From positions 294,195 through 326,732 of the forward strand of contig NW_004457410.1 of assembly GCF_000313135.1 (NCBI RefSeq): a DNA stretch of 32,538 nucleotides. Direction: 5' to 3'. The translations under genes and the position numbers were made by a program. Shown one piece after another: positions 1 through 19,562 of this stretch (positions within the stretch are counted from its first letter, which is position 1; each line of letters begins with the position of its first letter). This DNA comes from Acanthamoeba castellanii str. Neff. Lineage: Eukaryota > Discosea > Longamoebia > Acanthamoebidae. The notes under the pieces are model-generated. The model did no database searches and had not been told where the DNA came from. It worked only from the letters and a program-made list of their open reading frames with translations.

Positions 1-17
1 AATGATTGGAATGTTAG

Positions 18-3000
18 GACCGGGACAAGGAGAGCATCTACGTGCGCGTGCTGGGACTGGAGGAGAGATGGGAGCTTCTCAACATTCTCGAGTTCAACTC
101 CGACCGTAAGCGCATGTCCGTCATCCTGCGCGATCCCACCACGGGAGTGGTTCGCCTGTTCTGCAAGGGCGCCGACAATGTCATCTTCGGTACCGGCCAG
201 CCCATGCCGCAGAAGAAGAAGAAGAAGACGAAGAAGAAGTAGACGACGGCGAGGAAGAAGAACGTTGTTGAGTGTCTGACTCGCGATCAATGATGCGCAC
301 TATGTGCAGAGCGACTCGCTCCGGGCCAGGACGAGCTGAAGCAGGCGACGTTCGACCATCTGGCCACGTTCGGCAGCGAGGGCCTGCGCACGCTGGTGTT
401 CGCCACGCGGGTCATTCCCTCCGACGAGTACGACGCCTGGAACGAACGCTACCGCCAGGCGGCCCTCAAGATCTACGGCCGCGAAGAAGCCGTACGGCGC
501 ATCACCCTCGTCTCCTATGATTGGTGATTGGTCCTGCTGACGTCACGCCCCGCCACCACTGGTATTGTTTGCAGATGGACGCGGTGGGCGAAGAGATCGA
601 GAAGGGCATGGAGCTGTTGGGCGCGACGGCGATCGAGGACAAGCTGCAGGACGGCGTGCCGCAGGCCATCAGCACACTGATGGCGGCGGGCCTCAAGATG
701 TGGGTGCTCACCGGCGACAAGATGGAGACCGCGATCAACATCGGCTACTCGTGTTCGCTCCTCACGCAGGACATGAAGACCCTGGTCCTCTCCTCGGAGG
801 AGGCGGACCAGTCCGATGAGGACAGCGACGTCGACAACAACGGCACGAGTGTGGTATCGCCGCAGACGGCGATTCAGGCGCTAGACCGCCACTTCCGGCA
901 CCACTTCGGCGGGCAGGTCGAGCCGTGGTCGCAGGCCAAGATCGATGAGTTCCTCTTCTCCCTGTCGGCTGGCACCCGTACGACACTTCTGACCCTTCGC
1001 CGCTCACGAGACTCACTAGTTCCAACTCCCTGTGTGTGTTGTGTGTTATTTGCAGACGGAAAGGCGCCAGGGATGCAAGAAAAGGAACTGCAGGAGTTGC
1101 ATAGCAACATCAACAACCGCGGTATCGAGGTCGATCAGACTGACGGTACGTTGGACCAACCGTTGAACCCCCCCCCCAGCCATGAAATCTCACCAGCGAT
1201 GGGTGGTGATTACCATTGCAGAGAATGAGGTCAGCCTGGACGAAGAGGAGGGCGCGGATGAGCCCCGCGAGTTCGCGCTGGTGATCGACGGCAAGGCGCT
1301 GTCGCAGTATCTGCCGTCATCGGGTGCCTACAACGAGCTGTCGGCGCGCTTCCTCGAGCTCGCCATGCGCTGCAAGGCCGTCATCTGCTGCCGCGTCTCT
1401 CCGCTCCAGAAGGTACACTCGCATTCCTGGTGGGTCAAGGAATGTACTGGCTCACTGATTCCTGGAATGTTTGTGATATGTTTGGGGTGTGCAGTCGTTG
1501 GTGGTGAATCTGGTAAAGAAGGGGCTGAAGGCCACTACGCTCTCCATCGGCGACGGAGCCAACGACGTGCCCATGATCCAGGCGGCCAACGTCGGTACGT
1601 GATCACCACTCGGCCGCAGGCTTGCAAGCCAAAAGCCACAACGGTATTAACTCACCGCTGGGCGCGCGCTACTCGCATGTTGTGATGATAGGCGTGGGCA
1701 TCAGCGGCAAGGAGGGCCGTCAGGCCGTCATGGCCGCCGACTACGCCATCGCTCAGTTCCGCTTCCTGGTGCCGTTGCTGCTGGTGCACGGCCAGTGGTC
1801 GTACAGGCGCATGTGCAAGCTGGTGCTGTACTCCTTCTGGAAGAACATGCTCTTCGCGATCACCAACATCTGCTTCGGCTTCTACTCTGCCTTCTCGGCC
1901 CAGGTACCACCTCCTCCATTTCTCATCGTTGGTGATCAACATCAACATCGTCGTCATCAGACAACATCACGTCTGACCGGCTTTCTCTTCTTTTTCTTGT
2001 CGCATAGACGCTGTACGACAGCTGGGTGGTGTCGTTCTACAACATCCTGTTCACGGGCCTGCCCATCTTCCTCGTTGCCGCCTTCGATCAGGTAAGTGTA
2101 TGCTCGGGTGTGGAGCGAATGACCCTCAATCCAATTCCACTACTAACGCGAGCCGACGTTTTCTTGTGACGCGGCATCGTCGTCGTATGTGTCAACAGCC
2201 CATCTCGCGGAAGCAGATCATGGACTATCCGCCGCTCTATCGCAACGGAATCCGCCATCAATCCGTACGCCCCGACTTGTGCGCCTTATTGTGTGCAGTG
2301 TGGCAAGTGAAGCTCACTTTCTCTCAATCCATCTCCAGTTCTCGTCGTTCAAGTACTGGCAGTGGCAATTGTGGGCCGTCGTGCAAGCGGTCGTCATTAC
2401 GATGTTCTCCGTCGCCGCCTGTAGGAACGACATTCTGGTACGTTCAGCCTTTGTGTCATTTCAAATCGCGATCACAGCACTCGGCACCAACTCATGCCCA
2501 TAACTGGATGGTGGGATGTCGCACAGTTGGGCAGCGGCCAGACGCTGGACGCCTTTGCGCTCGGACTGGAGATCATGACCGCCGTCATCTTGACCGTCAA
2601 CGCCAAGATCTTCCTCGTCACCAAGTACGCCCTCGCACGCCGCACACACGTCTGCCTCGGTTGCTGATTCAAAAATGACTCCATCATACACAGCACGTGG
2701 ACGGTGTGGAATCACATCGCGGTGTGGGGCAGCGTGGCGGCGTGGTTCCTGTTCATCATTCTCTACGCGCCCATCCCGACCAGCAACCTGCTGGGTCCCA
2801 ACCTCATCGGGTGGGTCACCTTCAAGGCCATGTCCTCGGCCTTTTACTGGCTCGGTGCCATCCTCATCACCGCGTGCGCCATCCTCCCCGATCTCGTCTA
2901 CTGCTAGTACGCCTTCCCTTCTGCACGACTGCACACCACGCGCACAACCGCACACAACGGCACACACAGCACACACCGCATAACACTAACTTGGCGGTGG

Positions 3001-3483
3001 GGGCAACAGTTTGAGGCGTACCTATCTGCCGGAGAACTATCACGTCATTCAGGAGATGCACCTGCTCAACGAGGAGGACCAGCGCAAGCTGCGTCGCCGG
3101 GAGCGCGCCAAGCGCATGCGCCGCAAGCTCACCAGCCTGGTCAAGCGCAGGCGTGTCACCTGTACGTTACTTGTGCCTCCCTCTATTGATCTGTGCGTGT
3201 GTGATGTGTGCTCACCACCGCACGCGTGTGCGCACACATACACATAGACACCGGATTCGCGTTCTCGCAGGCGCCCGGCGTGAGAGATGTGATGCTCACA
3301 CTGGGCCTCGCGCCCGTTCCGTCGGAGAAGAAGGACGACAGTCAGAGGAGGAACAACACGCAACGCGAAGACGAGATGGCCCAGGATGACGAGGAGGTGT
3401 TCGACGACACGACTGCCCGTCGCGGCGCCAGGGACGACGAGGCCTTCCACGACGACCTCTCCAACGAACACAACAGCTACTGA
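18..3483 (+). CDS. P4-type phospholipid-transporting ATPase (flippase), 5' partial
   Basis: This is the C-terminal half of an aminophospholipid flippase, which uses ATP to move phospholipids from the outer to the cytosolic membrane leaflet. Fourteen exons can be read: 18-189, 310-491, 575-977, 1056-1145, 1222-1412, 1495-1594, 1692-1903, 2008-2091, 2199-2264, 2339-2437, 2527-2624, 2694-2906, 3010-3161 and 3248-3483. They join in frame to 765 residues. Visible family signatures are [23 protein letters not shown] (completed across the first intron), [27 protein letters not shown] and the hinge GDGANDV. These are followed by the membrane segments of the C-terminal half and by the tail motif TGFAFSQ. 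The DKTGT phosphorylation site and the first membrane helices lie upstream of the window. An acidic, low-complexity stretch (about 795-850) sits in the cytosolic domain. Twelve of the thirteen complete introns begin with GTAC. The lysine tract readable at 210-239 is intronic, because splicing across it restores VIFERL. Confidence 0.93.
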
Positions 3484-3504
3484 ACACAACAGCGCTGCCA
3501 AAAC

Positions 3505-3510
3505 AATAAA
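3505..3510 (+). terminator. Polyadenylation signal AATAAA of the flippase gene
   Basis: A canonical AATAAA hexamer lies 22 bases after the flippase stop codon in an AT-rich stretch. It is the expected place for 3' end formation before the next gene starts at 3727. Confidence 0.5.
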
Positions 3511-3726
3511 CCAAAAAAATGTGTAAATACTATTTCTGTATTGTATCTAATTTTTGTCAACTCCGAACAGCTTGTTGCAAGGCAATAATACCTGCTTCGC
3601 CGAATTGCGCACTATTTCGATCAGATTTTATAATCGCGAAACAAGATTGGAAATCAAATCTATTTTCATCAACGAGAGGGGAGAGCGAGTGAATCAAGAG
3701 AGAGGAAACGGCACACACTTCGAAGG

Positions 3727-13994
<10,268 letters not shown>

Positions 13995-14119
13995 GGTGTG
14001 AGTTTCTGCACCTACAAAAAACCCTCCAATGAGCTGCACAGATATTTTTAGACAACGAATCGCAACCTGCACTCTTCCTGGCCGAACAAAAACCAACAAA
14101 CAAGACAAAAGGGAAGAGA

Positions 14120-14686
14120 ATGGAGTGCAACTTGGTGGTGGTGGGTCACCCAGGCGTGGGCAAGTCGTGCCTCACCATTCGCTTCGTGACCAACCATTTC
14201 CTGGAGGAGTACGACCCCTCCATCGAGGACTCCTACCGCAAGCGGGCGAGCATCGACGACGAGTCCTGCCTGCTCGACGTCCTCGACACGGCACCTCTGG
14301 ACCAGGAAGAGTACAGGTCTGTTTTTGATAGAAAAAAACTGAATAACATCACGCATAGTAGTAGTGCATGTATAGATGACAGACTGACCATGTTTGTTTG
14401 GGTTTGTTCGACTAGTTATAGGAGAGACCGGGCCTTCACCAAGGGTCAGGGCTTCGTGTGTGTCTACGACATAACCTCGCGCGAGTCCTTCGACGAGGTG
14501 AGGGACCACTACTATGGAACACCGTGGTGGTGGGCAACAAGTGCGAAGGCCGACATGAACGTGCAGGAGTGCTTCTTTGCCGCCGTCCGCGAGATCCGTC
14601 GGCTCAACAACAACGACAACAAGAGCGCGAATGCCAACGACGCCGTTTCCAAAGGCGGCAAAGCCCAGCACTGTTGCCTCTCGTGA
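14120..14686 (+). CDS. Ras-like small GTPase with internal deletion and CAAX box
   Basis: Two exons, 14120-14316 and 14416-14686, give 155 residues; Ras proteins are usually about 185-190. The start matches Ras closely: LVVVG, GKSCLTIRF, NHF, EEYDPSIEDSYRK, SCLLDVLDTA, then QEEYS rebuilt exactly across the intron, and GFVCVYDITSRESF. The end also fits: TSAK, an FFAAVREI helix and a prenylation box CCLS. About 33 residues are missing between SFDEV and TSAK, including the NKxD guanine-specificity motif, whose codons are still visible in another frame at 14533-14547. The P-loop is GHPGVGKS, with proline at the position of Ras Gly12, and switch II carries a two-residue insertion that replaces Gly60. 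The 99-bp intron is a multiple of three with no stop. As written the product should not bind guanine nucleotide normally. It is either a decayed paralogue or an assembly collapse. Confidence 0.8.
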   Translation: MECNLVVVGHPGVGKSCLTIRFVTNHFLEEYDPSIEDSYRKRASIDDESCLLDVLDTAPLDQEEYRSVFDRKKLNNITHSSSACIDDRLTMFVWVCSTSYRRDRAFTKGQGFVCVYDITSRESFDEVRDHYYGTPWWWATSAKADMNVQECFFAAVREIRRLNNNDNKSANANDAVSKGGKAQHCCLS

Positions 14687-14738
14687 TGTAAAACAGAGTA
14701 CTCCGATTTTCGATTGAAGGTCACCTGTGGCGGGCTTC

Positions 14739-15649
14739 TCAGCTGAGGAGGCAGGTGCTCTTCATGGCGGCCTTGCGGAGAGAGCCGCGGGCGGCCGACC
14801 ATCCAGTGGCGGTGGCAGTGGCAGTGGCGGTGTTGTCGTCGGCGAAGCCCTTGCGTGGCTCGAGTCGGGAGGCCTTCCACAGGCCGTACTTGACCGCATT
14901 CACGAGCATCACCATGACGTCGTTCCTGAAGTCACCGTCATCGCTCCCCTTTGTCTTCTTTTGCTTCTCCTCCTTGCCCTCCACCTCCACCTTCTCTTCT
15001 GTTTCTTCTTCCACTTCATCTTCGTCGCGCTGCTGCTTCTGCTCGCCGGCTTGATCCTGGGGCGCGTCTGCGTCTGCGTCGCCGTCGATGCGGGCGAGAA
15101 CCGTCTGCCAGGGATTGTCCTCTTGGCTCACCGACCTACACGAACCACCGCACACACGATACACAAGACACGACACGACACGACACGACACGACCAACGA
15201 CACGACACTACGAGTGAGCAAGTGCGGGCGGTGTGGGTGTGGAGAAAGGATACGCACCGGAGGAGGGTGGTTAGCTCGGGCGGGATCGCCATGCCACCGC
15301 CGAAAAGGTCTCCGGCGTCGTCGTCGTCGTCGTCGTTGGCGGCGGCGGTAGGTGTGGCGGCGGCGGCCTCCGGGACAGTGTCGTCACCGCCCATCGCGTC
15401 GTCGCCCTCCGCCGTCTGGTACCTAACCAATCAACGCACGCACTAAGTCGATACAGTTTTGCTTTTGTTTTGCTGTGTTTTCGGTTGGGGTCGGCACGCA
15501 AGAGGAATGCTGCAGTGCAACAACCGTTGTTCGTGTGTTTGATTGCGTGTGTGACGAACCTGACGGTGAGCCGGTCCATGAATTGCTGCATCCACGCCTG
15601 CGCGGAACTGTTGTCCTCCCGACCCATCCACCCTACGCAACACACCGCA

Positions 15650-15681
<32 letters not shown>

Positions 15682-17637
15682 CACACACACACAACCCGGA
15701 TGAGCACGAAATGTGCACGACGGATTGCTTTCCTGCGGGCGGGGGGAATTGTGCGTACCTCGCCCGCTGGCGGCCCAACCGCCGTCGCCAATGTCGGAGG
15801 ACGGCGGGAAGAAGTTGACGGCGATGACGGTCCCTTTCTTGGCCTTCAGGCGCGCCATCGCCGGGGTCTTGTCCGACCACCGCCCCATCACCTTCGCCTT
15901 CGCGTGCGCTTGTCCCACTCCTGCTCACCGCACACACTGTCAGACACGACCAACGACCGACGACCGACGACCGACGACCGACGACCGACGACGACACGCA
16001 CAAGACACGACGCGCAGAGGAGGACTGAAGTACCGTGGTAGGAGACGAAGGCCCGGCGCACGCCGGTGAGGAGGTGGTGGTCGCGGCCCTCGGACTCGGG
16101 GCCGAGCTCGACGTGGAGCGAGGTCTGGCCGTCGAGCGCGATGGGGAAGTAGTTGTCCTTTGCCCAGCGTCCGCCGGGCGACTCGCCCACGTTGCACGTC
16201 GCAAACGCCAGCAGCACCACGCCTGCACATATCACGCCACCGTCAGCACGACACACGCGACACAAGACACGACACAAGACACGACACACGACGACACACG
16301 TACTGCCGCCGGCGTCGACGAAGTCGGCCATGTGGTTGCCGATCGTGGCACGCACCGCTGGGTCTCCGCCAGCCTGGCGGTTGCACGACAGAGATATATA
16401 AATTCGTACATATAAACAAAGTCGTGAGAGTGTGTCCGCGCGAAAAAATGTTGCGGCGTACGCACGATGTTGGCGAAGAAGAGGACGACGGAGTGGTGCT
16501 TGAAGTGGTCGACGAGCTCTTCCTCCCATCCCTTGTGCGGGCCGCTCCCACCGTAGGGCTGCTGGATGATGCACGTGGAATTCACCTGCGTGCGCCAACA
16601 CATTACAGACACAGACACGCACACACGCACACACGCACACACGCACACACGCACACACGCACACACGCACAAAGATCACATCGCACACATCGCACACAAA
16701 GATTAGAAAAGGGCGTGTGAATCATTAATAATGATTAGTATTGTTGTGGGTGATGTGCGCAGGAGGTACCTTGATGCCGTGGGCGTAGAGTTTGTCGACC
16801 ACATCCGCAGCGTACGGCAGCGAATTGCTGCCCACCATGAACACCAGGCACACGCCCTCCTATACACACATCGCACACACGACACACGCGACACACACGA
16901 CACACGCGACATCGCACACGCATACAACACACGTCGCACCCCATACAACACGCACACGCATTAGTGAGTGTTCGAATCCAGCTCGCTGTGGCGGCGATGG
17001 GACCGACCTTCATGCGGAGGCGGCGCTGGTAGCAGGTGCGCCACACGTGGAGCGTGCCGGCCGGCAGCTCGCGGCGTATGCGGGCCATCTCGTCCTCCTC
17101 CAGCCGCCGCTCGTCGGCCTCGCGCTCGACCGCGTCGGCCCGCATCAGCGCCACCGCCTTCTTCCGGGCTCGCTCGCGCGTCTCGGCCTCGCCTACGTAG
17201 CCGGCATCATCATCATCGTCGTCATCATTGTCATCGTCTTCTCCATGTTCGCCGGTGTCGCCCTTGGCCGCGGTGCGGACGGGGCGACGGGCGACGGGCC
17301 AGGCCGGCTGGCGGGCAAAGGGCGGGGCCTGCAGGTGGGCGCCGTGCCGGTGGACGAAGCGGCGCAGGTAGAGGCCCCGCCAGAAGGCGTCCTGCTCGAC
17401 CACCCCGTGCCATACGCGGCTCACCCGCGCCAACGACGGCACGTCCCCCACCTCCACGAACTGGTAACAGAGAATTATCAATTATCAATTATTATTATAT
17501 TATTATTTATGTTATTTACAATTATTATTTAAGTATTGAATAGAAACGAGAAAGGACAATAAGATCAATTATGGAGAAAGTACCGAGGCGATGTGGAGGT
17601 AGACTTCAGCAGGCAACACCTCAAAGGGATCTGTCAT
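14739..17637 (-). CDS. F-box protein with amidotransferase-like domain and C-terminal CAAX box
   Basis: Ten exons on the minus strand (17637-17584, 17460-17008, 16859-16770, 16585-16466, 16373-16304, 16222-16034, 15920-15759, 15632-15565, 15415-15258, 15126-14739) join in frame to 583 residues. An N-terminal F-box (about residues 5-45; VLPAEVYLHIAS then RVSRVWHG) predicts recruitment to an SCF ubiquitin ligase. Next come an aspartate run (about 91-103) and a charged helical region. Exons 3-8 encode alternating beta strands and helices (VCLVFMVGSNSLPY, VVLFFANI, HMADFVDAGGSVVLLAFA, KKGTVIAVNFFPPSS) resembling class I glutamine-amidotransferase or ThuA-like folds; that assignment is inferred. 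The tail is acidic and then lysine-rich, and ends CLLS, a good farnesylation box. The neighbouring Ras-like gene is convergent, 52 bp away. Confidence 0.82.
15647..15695. repeat. CGCA/CA simple repeat in an intron of the F-box/CAAX gene
   Basis: CGCA tetranucleotides pass into a pure CA tract on the + strand, inside the intron 15633-15758 of the minus-strand gene. Confidence 0.9.
16611..16672. repeat. (CACACGCA)n repeat in an intron of the F-box/CAAX gene
   Basis: Seven or so tandem copies of an 8-bp ACACACGC unit within intron 16586-16769. The open frames over it are artefacts. Confidence 0.9.
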
Positions 17638-17775
17638 CACCTGATGCTCTTCTTGGGTCTTCTTGCTTTGCTTCTGTCTGAAAAAATTAACTTTCAGTAA
17701 AAAATGCGCATAATTTATTTTTTCTTTTTCTTTTCTTGTTTTTTCTCTTTTATCTGGGCACTGTGATTCATCCAA
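17638..17775. promoter_or_regulatory. Probable shared divergent promoter
   Basis: The only spacer between the divergent starts of the F-box/CAAX gene (minus, ATG at 17637) and the RS-rich gene (plus, ATG at 17776). It is AT-rich and pyrimidine-rich on the + strand, unlike the flanking coding DNA. No specific factor site is recognised, so the promoter role rests on position and composition. Confidence 0.45.
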
Positions 17776-19397
17776 ATGGCCGAGATGGAGGCAAGACCCA
17801 CGTCCAGCTCGAGGGGCTCGGAGGACAAGAGCCGAGGGGACAGAGAGCGAGACAGCAACCGGAGGGACAGGGACCGACGCGACGATGACGACCGCAGCCA
17901 CAGGAAGAGCAAGGTAGTCAATCCATCATCCATTCAATTACGCCCGTGTGTGCCTCGTTTGTATGATTGATTTTTAATTATATATTGGTTTTTTTACTAT
18001 TTTACAATATTTATTCTCTCCAGCGATCGCGAGATGAAGACGACCACAAGAAGAGCGTGGACAGGAGTCGGCGCTCGTCTTCCTCGTCCTCCAAACGACA
18101 GCCGCCGGTCACGCTCGCCTTCCTCCTCCGACTCCGACTCATCTTCGTCGTCGTCGTCGTCGATCGCAAGCGCCGCCGACACAGGCGCAGGCGATCCTCT
18201 TCCTCGCCTGACTCTTCTTCCGACTCATCGTCTTCTTCGTCGGACGAGGGCTCGCGCAAGCGGAAGCGCCGCAGCAGCGGAAGCAGCAGCAAGAGGGACC
18301 AGAGCGATGACGACGAAGAGAGGAAGGAGCGCAGGAAGCGGCGGCGCGAGAAGAAGGAGAAGCGTCGCGAGAAGCGGCGAAAGGAGAAGAAGGACAAGAA
18401 GAAGGACCGCAAGAAGAAGGAGGACAAGAAGCGGGAGAAGGAGGGCAAGAAGGGCGCCTGCAAGCAGTGGGGCTTCTACGGCGTCGTGCGCGAGGCCGAC
18501 ATGTTCTTCAAGGATCCCGTACGTGTGTCGTGTGTCGTGTGCGGTGTGCGTGTGCGGTGTATGTGTGTGGCGCGTGTGTTGTGTGGCGCGTGTGTTGTGT
18601 GTGCGAGTTTTTGCAATTGCTAAAGGTCAGGGCAAAACAGGAGTTCTCGTGCTACCTGCGCGAGGTGAAGAAGATCGAACCCGAAGTCCTGAGCAACTTT
18701 GACAGGAAGAAGTACTGGAAGGACTACATGGAAGGTACACGACACACACACACACTCACACACACACTCACGCGCTCACCGCACTCACGTGAATCGTGCA
18801 CGCGACTTCTTTATTTATTCATTTATCTATTATTTATTAGATTTCAACACGTGCACGATGCCCTCCAAGAAGTTCTACGACCTTGCCCAGTGGGAAGCAC
18901 GCCAAGCCATCAAGCGCCAGCGCAAGTACGTTCCATCGCCGTTGCACACGACCAACGACACGACACGACACGACACGACACGACACGACACGACACGACA
19001 CGACACGCACACACGCGCAGCCATGTGATCGTGCGGGGCACCGTTTCTGACTCGATCGCTCGTGCTGATGCGCTCTGCGGAACAACCAGGGGTCTCGGCG
19101 CCGCGCAGGAGCAGGTGAAGGACGAGGACGCGCTGCTTGAGCGGAAGAAGAAGGAGCGAGAGGAGAAGGCATTCCGGGACGCCTACCGGTACGTGTTCCT
19201 CCTCTCAAGCTCTCTCCTGCGTGTTGTGTGCGTGCCGGTGCGCACCGGGATGGTCGCGGTCCTGTTCTGTGGTGTGGGGCTCCACCGCTGCGCTGGTCTC
19301 ACCCTTTTGGGTACACGCGTGCAGCAACGCGCGCATGGAGAAGCAGCTGCAGGAGATCGCAAAGAAGGAGGGCAAGGTCTACATTCCGCCCGTCTGA
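17776..19397 (+). CDS. RS/lysine-rich nuclear protein with SCI1-like C-terminal block
   Basis: Six exons (17776-17913, 18024-18518, 18626-18734, 18841-18925, 19090-19188, 19325-19397) join to 332 residues. The N-terminal half is rich in R, S, D and K, as in splicing-associated proteins, and contains a long KKEKRREKRRKEKKDKKK-type basic helix. The C-terminal block is the conserved part: WGFYGVVREADMF, EFSCYLREVKKIEPEVL, YWKDYMEDFNT, TMPSKKFYDLAQWE and a final coiled-coil ending KEGKVYIPPV. This pattern recalls a eukaryotic family that includes plant style cell-cycle inhibitor 1 (SCI1); the match is from memory and moderate. A 63-bp segment (18108-18170) reads as hydrophobic VVVVV in frame but as RSRSPSSSDSDSS in another frame, so it is either an extra intron or a double frameshift. 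A nuclear location is likely. Confidence 0.75.
18946..19012. repeat. (ACACG)n repeat in an intron of the RS-rich gene
   Basis: Tandem CGACA pentamers preceded by CACGACCAACGACACGACAC, a core also found in introns of the Roco and F-box/CAAX genes. Confidence 0.92.
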
Positions 19398-19444
19398 TCC
19401 GTTGCCTTGCCGTTGTGGTGGCCATCGAAGCAGCTCGTCCTTTG

Positions 19445-19450
19445 CAACGA

Positions 19451-19493
<43 letters not shown>

Positions 19494-19495
19494 CA
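19445..19495. repeat. (CGACAA)n hexamer repeat downstream of the RS-rich gene
   Basis: About eight tandem CGACAA units in the convergent spacer between the RS-rich gene (stop 19397) and the kinase gene (stop 19563). It is probably 3' untranslated sequence. Confidence 0.9.
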
Positions 19496-19562
19496 GTAAA
19501 GAGTCACTTGCGTGTTTTGTGAGGCGCAGTGCTCGTGTCGGTGTGTGTACAACCACGGCGGC

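Noticed and set aside
190..242. Lysine-rich C-terminus ([10 protein letters not shown] then stop) as the real end of the first gene
   Set aside because: Splicing at 190/309 rebuilds the flippase motif VIFERL and continues the family sequence, so the lysine tract is intronic.
14458..14691. Alternative 77-codon frame containing VVVGNKCE as an independent gene
   Set aside because: It is a relic of the Ras G4 motif displaced by a deletion; flanking residues in that frame are not protein-like.
17231..17543. Proline/arginine-rich frames on both strands over the F-box/CAAX exon 2
   Set aside because: These are out-of-frame readings of GC-rich coding sequence. The minus-strand frame with the F-box continuation explains the region.
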